Shown here: positions 17,606-26,003 of the stretch, piece by piece | How the letters are laid out: the number at the start of each line of letters is the position of its first letter | Numbering within the stretch: the first letter of the stretch is position 1 | Assembly (NCBI RefSeq): GCF_033100795.1 | Contig: NZ_JAWLVI010000005.1 | Span: 1 to 64,000 of the forward strand | Length of the DNA stretch: 64,000 bases | Source of the DNA: Pseudothioclava sp033100795 | GTDB taxonomy: Bacteria > Pseudomonadota > Alphaproteobacteria > Rhodobacterales > Rhodobacteraceae | Reading direction: 5' to 3' | Made by a program: the position numbers and the translations under genes | Notes under the pieces: model-generated | The model's database searches: none | Seen by the model: the letters and a program-made list of their open reading frames with translations, nothing else | What the model was told of the DNA's origin: nothing

Positions 17606-17630
17606 CGGGCAGGGCCATGCGGCCTGCCCG
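17606..17630 (+). terminator. Hairpin after the UxaA gene
   Basis: CGGGCAGG...CCTGCCCG forms a stem with one bulged G around ATGC, immediately after the stop codon. No T-run follows. It may be an RNA stability element rather than a true terminator, because the next gene starts 49 bases on with its own AGGGAGG. Confidence 0.5.
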
Positions 17631-17678
17631 AACCCGAAACGCGCCGTTCGGGGGCGCATGTCTGTTAGGGAGGACAGC

Positions 17679-18572
17679 ATGGGAAAACCTGTCATCGGAT
17701 TTATCGGTCTGGGCCTGATGGGCCGCGCGATGGTCGAGTGTCTGCAAAAGGCGGGCTACGATCTGATCGTCATGGGCAACCGCGATCGCTCGGGCGTTGA
17801 AGAGGCGATTGCGCGTGGCGCGCATGAGGCCGCTACCGCGCGCGACCTTGCGGCGGGGTCGGATATTGTGATGCTGTGCATGGGCACCTCGGCGCAGGTC
17901 GAGGGGCGCATCTATGGCGATGATGGCGTTCTTGCTGGCGTCAAAGCGGGGCAGGTCGTGATCGACTTTGGCACCTCTTTGCCTGCGTCTACCCTGAAAA
18001 TCTGTGCCGATATAGAGGCGAAGGGCGCCAGCTATCTGGATGCGCCGCTTGGCCGGACGCCAGCCCACGCCAAGGATGGTCTGCTGAATATCATGTGCGC
18101 GGGCGACGAGGCGGCTTTCGCCAAGGTCCGCGCCGAGCTGGATGTGCTGGGGGAAAACGTGTTCCATCTTGGGCCGTCGGGCAGCGGGCATACGATCAAG
18201 CTGATCAACAACTACTTCGCCATGACCACCGCCTGCGCCATGTCCGAGGCTTTCGCCGCCGCCGATGCGGCAGGTATCGCGCGCGACAAGCTGTATAGCG
18301 TGATGGCGGCGGGGCCGCTGCGTTCGGGGATGATGGATTTCATCCGCAATTACGCGGTGGAGGGGAAAATTGATCTGGCGTTTTCCGTCGCCAATGCCTC
18401 GAAAGACGTGGGCTATTACCGCGAGATGGCGCAGGCACTTGGCCTGAGCAGCCGGATGTCGGGCGCGGCCGATGCAACGCTGCGCGAGATTAATGCAGGC
18501 GGCGACGGGGCGCTGATGGTCCCCGAAGTCGTTGATTGGATGAGCAAACATCTTGGGAGTGAACCGAAATGA
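17679..18572 (+). CDS. NAD(P)-dependent beta-hydroxyacid dehydrogenase
   Basis: The protein has 297 residues from ATG 17679, with AGGGAGG upstream. The Rossmann motif GFIGLGLMGRAM is near the start, DAPLGRTPAHAKDG is the substrate loop, and GHTIKLINNYFA holds the catalytic Lys and Asn. It is in the 3-hydroxyisobutyrate/tartronate-semialdehyde reductase superfamily. DAPLGRTP in place of the usual DAPVSGG makes it a sister of the gene at 26004. It overlaps the next SDR gene by four bases. A role in oxidising a hydroxy acid or reducing a semialdehyde is inferred. Confidence 0.83.
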   Translation: MGKPVIGFIGLGLMGRAMVECLQKAGYDLIVMGNRDRSGVEEAIARGAHEAATARDLAAGSDIVMLCMGTSAQVEGRIYGDDGVLAGVKAGQVVIDFGTSLPASTLKICADIEAKGASYLDAPLGRTPAHAKDGLLNIMCAGDEAAFAKVRAELDVLGENVFHLGPSGSGHTIKLINNYFAMTTACAMSEAFAAADAAGIARDKLYSVMAAGPLRSGMMDFIRNYAVEGKIDLAFSVANASKDVGYYREMAQALGLSSRMSGAADATLREINAGGDGALMVPEVVDWMSKHLGSEPK

Positions 18573-19291
18573 GACTTCAGGGCAAACGCGCCTTTGTAAC
18601 AGCGGCTGGTCAGGGGATCGGTCGTGCCAGCGCCGAGGCTCTGGCGCGTGAGGGGGCACATGTCATCGCGACCGACCTGAAGGGCGACCTTCTGGCGGGG
18701 CTGGACGTGGCGGAAACCTTTGCGCTGAACGCGCTGGATAAGGCCGCTCTGATGGAGGCCGTGACGGTCGCGCAGCCCGACATTCTGGTCAATTGCACCG
18801 GCGTTGTTCATGCCGGAACGATCATGGACGCGAATGACGCCGAGTTCGATTTCGCGATGAACCTGAATGTGCGCGCGCATTTCCACTCGATCCAGGCGGC
18901 GCTGCCGGGGATGCTGGAGCGTGGCCACGGCGCGATTGTGAATATCGCCTCGGTCTGTTCGAACCTGCGCGGGCTGCCGAACCGCTTTATCTATGGCACC
19001 TCGAAGGCCGCGACGATTGGCCTGACGAAACAGGTTGCCGCCGATTACATCACGCGCGGTATCCGCTGTAACTGCATCGCGCCGGGCACCGTTGACAGCC
19101 CCAGCCTGCATGAGCGTCTGCGCGCCACCGGTGACTATGACGCCGCGATGAAAGCCTTTGTCGCGCGTCAGCCGATGGGCCGTCTTGGCGAGGCGCAGGA
19201 GATTGCCGATCTGGTGGTCTATCTGTCCTCGGACGAGAGCCGCTACATGACGGGCCAGTGCGTCGCGATTGACGGGGGCATGACACTGTAA
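18569..19291 (+). CDS. SDR resembling 2-keto-3-deoxy-L-fuconate dehydrogenase
   Basis: A 240-residue SDR, short as in the BDH2/KDF-dehydrogenase group. TAAGQGIGRASAEALA is the NAD motif and IYGTSKAATIGLTKQVAADY holds the catalytic pair. The stretch APGTVDSPSLHERLRATGDY is typical of 2-keto-3-deoxy-L-fuconate 4-dehydrogenases and of human BDH2. The partner hydrolase of that pathway is an FAH protein, and one lies at 10745 across the same operator pair. It would turn a 2-keto-3-deoxy acid made by the upstream dehydratase into a 2,4-diketo acid. The assignment is by motif only. Confidence 0.75.
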   Translation: MRLQGKRAFVTAAGQGIGRASAEALAREGAHVIATDLKGDLLAGLDVAETFALNALDKAALMEAVTVAQPDILVNCTGVVHAGTIMDANDAEFDFAMNLNVRAHFHSIQAALPGMLERGHGAIVNIASVCSNLRGLPNRFIYGTSKAATIGLTKQVAADYITRGIRCNCIAPGTVDSPSLHERLRATGDYDAAMKAFVARQPMGRLGEAQEIADLVVYLSSDESRYMTGQCVAIDGGMTL

Positions 19292-19301
19292 AGGTGGCCC
19301 A

Positions 19302-20180
19302 ATGAGCGTCAAACCACGCGAAAACCGGACTGCGGCCGGCATCCTGATGATGCTTCTGGCCGTGGTTCTGTTCACCTGCATCGACACCTCGGCCAAATGG
19401 TTAAGCCTGTCGGGTCTGCCGGTAATCCAGATCGTGTTCGTGCGCTATGCGGGGCATCTGGTCTATTCCGCGCTGATTTATGCGCCGCAAGAGGGGCTGA
19501 GGGTGCTGCGCTCGAACGCGCCCGCCAAGCAGTTCTTGCGCTCGTTGTTCCTGTTTTCCAGCACGATCTGCAACTTTATGGCGCTGAAGTTCCTGCCGAT
19601 CACGGTGACGACCTCGATCAGCTTTGCCCAACCCATCGTGATTACGCTTCTGGCGATCCCGCTTTTGGGCGAAAGGGTCGGGTTGAGGCGGATCATTGCG
19701 GTTTGTGTGGGCTTTCTGGGGGTTCTGGTCGTGGTGCAGCCGTGGGGGGCCGAGATCCACCCCGCGATGGGGTTTTCCCTTGCGGCGCTGTGCATTGCCT
19801 CGATGTATTTCATTATGACGCGGATGCTGGCGGGGATCGAAAGCAACGCAACGCAGCAGATCTGGGCAAGCGGGCTGGCGACGCTGGCGCTGGCCCCGTT
19901 CGCGGCGATGGACTGGGTCTGGCCCGAGACCACGACGCAATGGATCGTGCTTTTCGCGATTGGCGGATTTGGTGGCTTTGGCCATATCGCAGCGACGACG
20001 GCGCATCGGTGGGCAGATGCCTCGATCCTGGCGCCGATGATCTATTCGCAGATCTTTCTGGCGGCGGTGGCAGGGATTTTGGTGTTCAGCACATGGCCGA
20101 CGGTGTGGACCCTTGGCGGCGGGCTGATCATCATCGGATCAGGGCTGTATATCTGGCAGCGCGAGCGCCGCGCGCAATAA
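19302..20180 (+). CDS. EamA (DMT-superfamily) transporter
   Basis: A 292-residue membrane protein with ten predicted segments in two EamA repeats; conserved parts are ADASILAPMIYSQIFLA and ITVTTSISFAQPIVITLLAIPLLGE (read in two pieces). It belongs to the drug/metabolite transporter superfamily. It closes the plus-strand operon and lies ten bases after the SDR. It could export a by-product or act as a metabolite carrier; the cargo is unknown. Confidence 0.85.
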   Translation: MSVKPRENRTAAGILMMLLAVVLFTCIDTSAKWLSLSGLPVIQIVFVRYAGHLVYSALIYAPQEGLRVLRSNAPAKQFLRSLFLFSSTICNFMALKFLPITVTTSISFAQPIVITLLAIPLLGERVGLRRIIAVCVGFLGVLVVVQPWGAEIHPAMGFSLAALCIASMYFIMTRMLAGIESNATQQIWASGLATLALAPFAAMDWVWPETTTQWIVLFAIGGFGGFGHIAATTAHRWADASILAPMIYSQIFLAAVAGILVFSTWPTVWTLGGGLIIIGSGLYIWQRERRAQ

Positions 20181-20205
20181 AAACGGCCCCGTAACGGGGC
20201 CGTTT
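20181..20205. terminator. Perfect bidirectional terminator
   Basis: AAACGGCCCCG and CGGGGCCGTTT form an 11-bp perfect stem around TAA, one base after the EamA stop. The stem has A's on one side and T's on the other, so it can end both the plus-strand operon and the minus-strand SDR operon that stops at 20226. Confidence 0.85.
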
Positions 20206-20225
20206 GGTCGCGCGATAGGGGAGGG

Positions 20226-20963
20226 TCAGCCGCGCCCGATAAAGGGCATATTCGTCGCCATCACCGTCATGAACTGCACATTTGCCTCAAGCGGCAGGTT
20301 CGCCATATGCAGCACCGACGAGGCAACATGCGCCACATCCATCACCGGCTCAATGGCGATCGAGCCATCGGCCTGCGGCACGCCTTGGGTCATCGCATGC
20401 GCCATATCGGTCAGCGCGTTGCCGATGTCGATCTGGCCGCAGGCGATGCTATAGGGCCGCCCGTCAAGGCTGAGCGTGCGGGTCAGCCCCGTGATCGCGT
20501 GTTTCGAGGCGGTATAGGGCGCAGACCCCCACCGCGGCACATAGGCAGACACCGAGCCGTTGTTGATGATGCGCCCGCCTTGGGGCGACTGATGGCGCAT
20601 GATACCAAAGGCAGCGCGGGCGGCGATAAAGCTGCCGGTGACGTTCACGTCAATCAGGTTGCGCCAGTCCGCGACCGAAAGCTCATCGACAGGGGCACCC
20701 TTCATCGCGACGCCCGCATTGTTGAACAGCGCGTCCAGATGACCCCAGGCGGTCTTGGCCTGACCGAAGGCCTTATCGACCTGCGCTTCATCCGTCACAT
20801 CACAGGGCAGGATCAGCGCGCCGTCATGGCCGCGCGCGGTCTCTTCCAGCGGCTCGGGGCGACGCCCGACCAGCCCGACGCGCCATCCCGCATCCAGAAA
20901 AGCCCGCGCGGTGGCCCGTCCGACACCGCCACCCGCGCCCGTAATGATAATCGTCTTCCCCAT
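20226..20963 (-). CDS. SDR-family oxidoreductase
   Basis: A 245-residue SDR: TGAGGGVGRATARAFLDAG at the cofactor site, FNNAGVAMKG, and PYTASKHAITGLTRTLSLDG with the catalytic Tyr and Lys. The region after it (GQIDIGNALTDMAHAMTQGV) is longer than in simple sugar SDRs. It is encoded downstream of the IlvD/Edd-type dehydratase with a 36-base gap on the same strand. It is probably the sugar or lactone dehydrogenase that feeds the dehydratase, but no substrate can be fixed. Confidence 0.82.
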   Translation of the reverse strand: MGKTIIITGAGGGVGRATARAFLDAGWRVGLVGRRPEPLEETARGHDGALILPCDVTDEAQVDKAFGQAKTAWGHLDALFNNAGVAMKGAPVDELSVADWRNLIDVNVTGSFIAARAAFGIMRHQSPQGGRIINNGSVSAYVPRWGSAPYTASKHAITGLTRTLSLDGRPYSIACGQIDIGNALTDMAHAMTQGVPQADGSIAIEPVMDVAHVASSVLHMANLPLEANVQFMTVMATNMPFIGRG

Positions 20964-20999
20964 TCGCGTTTCCTTTCGTTCGGCTGTCCGGTGCGGGCG

Positions 21000-22781
21000 T
21001 TAGTGGTTGTCGCGGGGCAGGTCGCGCCCGATGCGTTGATAGGCGGTGGCCAGTTCAAGGCACGCGCCTTCGGCCAGTTGCCCGACATGCTTGCGGTAAA
21101 GCTCTTGCCACGGCGTCTGGTGGCGCAATTCGGGCGGCGTCCATGCGTCGATACGGGCCTGCCATTCGGCATCGTCCACCAGCGCATTCATCGTTGAATC
21201 GTTCAGGTCAAGCCGCACTATGTCGCCGGTTTTCAGATAGGCCAGCCCGCCGCCGACAACTGCCTCGGGCGAGGCGTTCAGGATCGAGGGGCTTTCCGAT
21301 GTGCCCGACTGGCGCCCGTCGCCCACGGTCGGCAAATGGTTGATCCCCTCGCGGATAATGGCGTCCGGCGGCTGCATGTTCACCACCTCGGCCGAGCCGG
21401 GATAGCCCACCGCGCCCACGCCTCGGATAAACAGGATCGTGCGTTCGTCGATTCCAAGCGCGGGGTCGTTGATCCGGTCGTGGTAATCCTCGGGGCCTTC
21501 AAAGACCACGGCGCGGGCCTCGTAAACACCCTCGTTGCCGGGGGTCGAGAGGAACCGCTTGCGGAAGTCCTCGGAGATCACACTGGTTTTCATCAGCGCC
21601 GAGTCGAACAGGTTGCCCGACAGCACCTTGAAGCCCGCGTTTTTGCGCAAGGGCGTCTCATAGGTGGTGATGACGTCCAGATCGGTGCTGTGCCAGCCCT
21701 CGAGGTTGTCGCCCATCGTCTTGCCGGTCGCGGTCATCGCGGTTTTGTGGATGCGTCCGGCCTTCATCAGCTCTCCCATGATCGCCGGAACACCGCCTGC
21801 GCGGAAGAAGCTTTCGCCCAGATATTCGCCCGCAGGCTGCATGTTCAGCATTAGCGGGATGTCATAACCAATGGCCTCCCAATCCTTCACATCCAGCTCG
21901 ACGCCAGCATGGCGCGCGATGGCCTGCAAATGCGGCGGCGCATTGGTCGAGCCGCCAATGGCGGCGTTAATAACAATTGCGTTTTCAAAGGCTTCGCGCG
22001 TCAGAATGGCCGAGGGCTTCAGGTCTTCGTAGACCATTTCAACGATCCGCTTGCCGGTTTCATAGGCCATCGCCATCCGCTCGCGGAAGGGGGCGGGGAT
22101 CGCGGAATTTCCGGTCAGCGTCATGCCAAGCGCCTCGGCCATCGCGTTCATCGTCGAGGCGGTGCCCATCGTGTTGCAATGCCCCAAAGACGGCGCCGAG
22201 GAGCACACGCGATCCATGAATTCTTCGTAGTCGATGGTGCCTTCGCTATAGAGCCTGCGGCTCTCCCACAGCACCGTGCCCGAGCCTGCGCGCTTGCCCT
22301 TCCACCAGCCATCCAGCATCGGCCCGCCATTCAGCGCAATTGCGGGAATATCCATCGTTGCCGCGCCCATCAGCATCGCGGGCGTGGTCTTGTCGCAGCC
22401 GGTGGTCAGCACAACCCCGTCAATCGGATAGCCGAACAGCACTTCGACCAGCCCGAGATAGGAAAGGTTCCGGTCCAGTGCGGCGGTCGGGCGCTTGGCG
22501 TTTTCGAAAATCGGATGCACCGGAAATTCCATCGGCACGCCGCCCGCATCGCGGATACCGGCTTTGATGCGATCCATCAGGAAGACGTGGATTTTGTTGC
22601 ACGGCACAAGGTCTGACCCCGTTTGCGCGATGCCGATGATCGGGCGTTCGCTTTGCAACTCTTCGCGCGTGAAGGCCTGATTCAAGTATCGCTCGACGTA
22701 TAGCGCCGTCATCCCGGGGTTGTTCGGGTTGTCGAACCACTCCTGCGAGCGGAACCGCTTGTTCGCGCGGGTATCAGACAT
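21000..22781 (-). CDS. IlvD/Edd-family sugar-acid dehydratase
   Basis: The 593-residue protein is of the [2Fe-2S] dehydratase family that includes L-arabinonate, D-xylonate and dihydroxy-acid dehydratases. Candidate cluster ligands are C61 (VPCNK), C129 (TTGCDKTTP) and C202 (GHCNTMGTAS). Its length and the ending RHQTPWQELYRKHVGQ are those of the pentonate/hexonate branch rather than of IlvD. It removes water from an aldonate to give a 2-keto-3-deoxy acid. The promoter region carries an 18-base palindrome containing TGGTATACCA, so it is a likely regulon member. Confidence 0.9.
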   Translation of the reverse strand: MSDTRANKRFRSQEWFDNPNNPGMTALYVERYLNQAFTREELQSERPIIGIAQTGSDLVPCNKIHVFLMDRIKAGIRDAGGVPMEFPVHPIFENAKRPTAALDRNLSYLGLVEVLFGYPIDGVVLTTGCDKTTPAMLMGAATMDIPAIALNGGPMLDGWWKGKRAGSGTVLWESRRLYSEGTIDYEEFMDRVCSSAPSLGHCNTMGTASTMNAMAEALGMTLTGNSAIPAPFRERMAMAYETGKRIVEMVYEDLKPSAILTREAFENAIVINAAIGGSTNAPPHLQAIARHAGVELDVKDWEAIGYDIPLMLNMQPAGEYLGESFFRAGGVPAIMGELMKAGRIHKTAMTATGKTMGDNLEGWHSTDLDVITTYETPLRKNAGFKVLSGNLFDSALMKTSVISEDFRKRFLSTPGNEGVYEARAVVFEGPEDYHDRINDPALGIDERTILFIRGVGAVGYPGSAEVVNMQPPDAIIREGINHLPTVGDGRQSGTSESPSILNASPEAVVGGGLAYLKTGDIVRLDLNDSTMNALVDDAEWQARIDAWTPPELRHQTPWQELYRKHVGQLAEGACLELATAYQRIGRDLPRDNH

Positions 22782-22841
22782 TTTTACCTCCGGTAGATCG
22801 GGCGGCCGAATTCGGTTCGCCTCTCGTGTTTATAGGTTTGC

Positions 22842-22859
22842 CATTTGGTATACCAAATG
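22842..22859. promoter_or_regulatory. TGGTATACCA operator, site 3 (extended palindrome)
   Basis: CATTTGGTATACCAAATG is an 18-base perfect palindrome, the most symmetrical of the eight sites (core 22846-22855). It lies 60 bases upstream of the dehydratase start on the minus strand and 36 bases before the small secreted protein on the plus strand. Confidence 0.75.
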
Positions 22860-22895
22860 CAAGAGTAAACACGCAGCAAAGGGAGAGAAGGCTTC

Positions 22896-23378
22896 ATGTT
22901 ATTGCGTGGCGGCATCGTTTTTTCTGTATTTTCCGTGGCTTTTATGGCCGCGCCCGCGATGGCCGGAGTTGATCTGGCTGCGGCGGATGCGTGTATTCAG
23001 GGACGAATCGAGGCTGGAAAGCCCGTGTTGGAGTGTATCGAAGCGGCCAGCGCAGACTGTGCGGCAAATGGCCCCGAGGCCTCCTCGACCGCGGCGGTGT
23101 GCTTTCGCGAGGTGAGGGACGGCTGGTCGGCGGGGATCAAGGGGCTTCTGGATAAGGTCGGAGCGACAGGGAGCGACGACATCGCCACCATCGCTGCGAT
23201 CGAGGTGAAATACGACATCCTCACGGGTCTGCTGCAATGCGACCGGATGGAGGAGCTGGCAAAGGCGGTCTCGGACCAGTCAGCCGAGGTCATCCTGCGC
23301 CAGAAATCGCAATGCGAGGCTGCGGCCTCGGGTAATGCCTATGCGCGGCTGTTCTGGCGCAGCCGTGACGTGAAATGA
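22896..23378 (+). CDS. Small secreted protein of unknown function
   Basis: A 160-residue protein with a signal peptide cleaved after about residue 23 (MAAPAMA-GV) and five cysteines in the mature part (DACIQG, LECIEA, ADCAAN, AVCFRE, LQCDRM), which is compatible with disulfides in the periplasm. AAKGGGAGAG lies upstream of the ATG at 22896. It resembles the LprI-like small cysteine proteins in spacing but I cannot confirm that. Its stop overlaps the azlC start, so it is in the same operon. Its role is unknown. Confidence 0.6.
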   Translation: MLLRGGIVFSVFSVAFMAAPAMAGVDLAAADACIQGRIEAGKPVLECIEAASADCAANGPEASSTAAVCFREVRDGWSAGIKGLLDKVGATGSDDIATIAAIEVKYDILTGLLQCDRMEELAKAVSDQSAEVILRQKSQCEAAASGNAYARLFWRSRDVK

Positions 23379-24088
23379 CCCCGCGCGCCGCCTTTCTGCG
23401 TGGGTATCTGGATTGTGCGCCCTTCATCCTGATTGTGGTGCCCTATTCGACGTTGTTCGGCGTGGTGGCGCGCGACGCGGGGCTGGATCTGTTGCAAACG
23501 ATGTCGATGACCGTGCTGGTTATCGCGGGGGCGTCGCAATTTACCGCTTTGGCGCTTTTGCAAGATCAAGCACCTGTTTTCATTGCGCTTCTGGCGGGGT
23601 TGGCGGTGAACCTGCGGATGGCGATGTATTCCGCCGCGCTGGTGCCACATGTCGGGCACGCGCGCTTTGGGGTGCGGGCGCTGATGGCGTATCTGATGGT
23701 CGATCAGGCCTTTGCCGTTGCAGTGCGCACCTATGAGGACAACCCCACCATGCCACCCGCGATCAAGGTGGCCTATTACTTTGGCTGCATGGCGCTGATT
23801 TGCCCGTTCTGGTATGGCTGCACGCTATTTGGCGCTTTGGTCGGGCAGGCGATCCCGCCCGAATATTCGCTCGATTTCGCGGTGCCAGTCTGCTTTATCG
23901 CGCTGACCGCGCCTTTGCTGCGCACCGCACCGCATCTGGTGGCGGCTTTGGTTTCGGTTCTGGCGGCTATCGTGTTCGCCTGGGTGCCGTGGTCCTTCGG
24001 GCTGATCCTTGCGGCGATTTGCGGGATCGTTGCAGGCGCGCAATCCGAGCTGTTTTTGGCGCGCCGCGTTGCGAGGGTGGGCGGATGA
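23375..24088 (+). CDS. azlC: AzlC family branched-chain amino acid export subunit
   Basis: A 237-residue inner-membrane protein with the AzlC signature (IAGASQFTALALL, LMAYLMVDQAFAVA) and seven or more hydrophobic segments. With its small partner AzlD it forms an exporter of branched-chain amino acids. The start overlaps the preceding gene by four bases and azlD follows with the same overlap. The pair lies between a TGGTATACCA site and a RraA-like gene, so its presence in a sugar-acid island may be incidental. Confidence 0.88.
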   Translation: MTPRAAFLRGYLDCAPFILIVVPYSTLFGVVARDAGLDLLQTMSMTVLVIAGASQFTALALLQDQAPVFIALLAGLAVNLRMAMYSAALVPHVGHARFGVRALMAYLMVDQAFAVAVRTYEDNPTMPPAIKVAYYFGCMALICPFWYGCTLFGALVGQAIPPEYSLDFAVPVCFIALTAPLLRTAPHLVAALVSVLAAIVFAWVPWSFGLILAAICGIVAGAQSELFLARRVARVGG

Positions 24089-24414
24089 TCGACGACCGCT
24101 CGTTCTGGATACTGACCGTTGCGCTTGGCATCGGCACCTATCTGATCCGGTTTTCCTTTCTGGGCCTGTTGGGCGGGCGAACCCTGCCGGACTGGGCCAT
24201 TCTGCATCTGAAATATGTGGGTGTGGCGGTGTTTCCGGCGCTGTTCACCCCGCTTGTGCTTTGGCCCGAAGCGACCGGAGGCTCCCCCGATCTGCCGCGC
24301 ATTCTGGCGGCGGTCGCGGCTTTCGTCGCGGGGCTTCGGCTGGGCGTAATCTGGGCCATCATCGCCGGAATGGGCACGCTTTACGCCGCCCAATATCTTG
24401 AGAAATTTATCTGA
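24085..24414 (+). CDS. azlD: AzlD family transporter subunit
   Basis: The protein is 109 residues from ATG 24085, which overlaps azlC by four bases; a longer open frame upstream is only a shadow of azlC. Three or four hydrophobic helices (LTVALGIGTYLIRFSFL, YVGVAVFPALFTPLVLW) fit the AzlD family. It is the obligate small partner of AzlC. Confidence 0.87.
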   Translation: MIDDRSFWILTVALGIGTYLIRFSFLGLLGGRTLPDWAILHLKYVGVAVFPALFTPLVLWPEATGGSPDLPRILAAVAAFVAGLRLGVIWAIIAGMGTLYAAQYLEKFI

Positions 24415-24428
24415 CACGGAGTTGAAAC

Positions 24429-25130
24429 ATGATCGAAGAACCCCCCGTTCTGACCATCCGTCAGAACTTCCCGCGCCCGACGGCGGCGCAATTGGATGCG
24501 TTTCGCGGTGTGCCGACCGGCTTTATCTGCGACGCGATGAACGGGCAGGGCGCGCTGGCCAGCAGCATCCGCCCGCTTGGTTTCGGGCGCGACTTTGCCT
24601 CGTGCGAGATGGTCGGCGTGGCGCTGGTTGCTGACAACGGTCCGGCCGAGATTTTGGCGACGATGGCCGCGCTGCATATTCTGCAAGAAGGTGATGTTGT
24701 CGTCGCGGCAGTTCACGGGCATCGCAATTGCTCGGTCTCGGGGGATCAGTTCTGCGGGATGCTGAAAAACAAAGGCGCGGCGGGCTTTGTGACCGACGGC
24801 GAGATGCGCGATTACGAGGGCATCATCGAAACCGGTTTGCCGGTTTGGTGCGCGGGGCTTAGCCCGAATTCGCCCTATGCCAACGGTCCGGCGCGTGTGG
24901 GCTTTGGCGCGGTTGTTGGCGGGCGCCATGTTGCCAGCGGCGATATTATTGTGGCCGACCGCAACGGCGTGGTTGTTGTTCCCTATGCCGAGATCGACGC
25001 CGTTATCGCGCAGCTTCAGGTCATCAAATCGCTTGAGGATGCGCTGGAAGCCAAGGTCAAAGCGGGTTTCTGCCAGATGGGTGCAATCGCAGCGATGATC
25101 GCTGACGGGCGCGCCGTTGTGGTCGATTAA
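24429..25130 (+). CDS. RraA-like protein (possible aldolase/lyase)
   Basis: A 233-residue member of the RraA/demethylmenaquinone-methyltransferase-like fold, which also includes 4-hydroxy-4-methyl-2-oxoglutarate and related class II aldolases. GDVVVAAVHGHRNCSVSGDQ and GFVTDGEMRDYEGI correspond to the substrate and metal loops; the Arg-Asp pair of aldolase members appears as MRDYEG. CGGAG lies upstream of the ATG. In a sugar-acid setting an aldolase or oxaloacetate-decarboxylase-like role is more likely than RNase E inhibition. A paralogue is found at 48382. Confidence 0.72.
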   Translation: MIEEPPVLTIRQNFPRPTAAQLDAFRGVPTGFICDAMNGQGALASSIRPLGFGRDFASCEMVGVALVADNGPAEILATMAALHILQEGDVVVAAVHGHRNCSVSGDQFCGMLKNKGAAGFVTDGEMRDYEGIIETGLPVWCAGLSPNSPYANGPARVGFGAVVGGRHVASGDIIVADRNGVVVVPYAEIDAVIAQLQVIKSLEDALEAKVKAGFCQMGAIAAMIADGRAVVVD

Positions 25131-25163
25131 GGCCGGATTTCAGTCAGGAGGGAGGACGCCTGC

Positions 25164-25928
25164 ATGAGTATACCGAAGAACACGATTAACCTGAACGGCC
25201 TGAGCGCAGTTGTCACGGGCGGCGCGCAGGGGATTGGCTTTGCCGTCGCCAAGCGGTTGCTTGAGTCGGGCGCGAGTGTCGCGCTTTGGGATATGAACGC
25301 CGATCTGAACCGGGCCGCGGCCAAGGCGCTGGCGCCGTTGGGCAAAGTTGTGCCTGTAAGCTGTAATATCGCTGATTGGGAGAGCGTTTGCGGCGCGCTT
25401 GCCGAAACCGAGGCCGCTTTGGACAAGGTTGATCTGCTGGTGAACAGCGCGGGTATCGCGGGGGCCAATGCCACCGTTGAAGATTATGACAACGCGGAAT
25501 TCCGCCGCGTGGTCGAGATCAACCTGATGGGCACCTATTTCACCAATAAGGCGGTGGTGACGGGGATGAAGGCGCGCAATTTCGGGCGCATCGTCAATAT
25601 CGCCTCGATCGCGGGGAAAGAGGGCAACCCGAACGCCAGCGCCTATAGCGCCTCAAAAGCGGCGGTGATCGGGTTTACCAAGTCGCTTGGCAAGGAACTC
25701 GCGGGCTGTGACGTGGCGGTGAATGCGGTTACGCCCGCCGCCGCGCGCACGGCGATATTCGACCAGCTTACCGAGGAGTTCATCGCCTATATGCTGTCGA
25801 AAATTCCGCGGAACCGCTTCCTGGAGGTCGAAGAGGCCGCCGCGATGATCGGCTGGCTGGTCAGCCCTGAAAACTCGTTCACGACGGGGGCGGTGTTCGA
25901 TCTGTCGGGCGGGCGCGCAACCTATTAA
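25164..25928 (+). CDS. SDR-family oxidoreductase
   Basis: A 254-residue short-chain dehydrogenase: TGGAQGIGFAVAKRLLESGA, VNSAGIAG, NIASIAGKEGNPNASAYSAS and the catalytic YSASK motif. It follows the RraA-like gene by 33 bases with an AGGAGGGAGG ribosome site, and is the last gene before a strong hairpin. It likely oxidises a sugar alcohol or acid; the exact substrate is not visible. Confidence 0.83.
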   Translation: MSIPKNTINLNGLSAVVTGGAQGIGFAVAKRLLESGASVALWDMNADLNRAAAKALAPLGKVVPVSCNIADWESVCGALAETEAALDKVDLLVNSAGIAGANATVEDYDNAEFRRVVEINLMGTYFTNKAVVTGMKARNFGRIVNIASIAGKEGNPNASAYSASKAAVIGFTKSLGKELAGCDVAVNAVTPAAARTAIFDQLTEEFIAYMLSKIPRNRFLEVEEAAAMIGWLVSPENSFTTGAVFDLSGGRATY

Positions 25929-25936
25929 AAGAAAAA

Positions 25937-25963
25937 GCCTTTGGCGTTTCTGGCGCCAAAGGC
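25937..25963 (-). terminator. Intrinsic terminator between converging operons
   Basis: GCCTTTGGCG and CGCCAAAGGC form a 10-bp stem. On the minus strand it is followed by TTTTTCTTTT, so it is a textbook terminator for the minus-strand operon ending at 26004, and it may also stop the plus-strand SDR transcript. Confidence 0.85.
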
Positions 25964-26003
25964 AGTTGGTCAGGCCGCAGGGAAACGGCCTTCTCAGGAA
26001 GCG

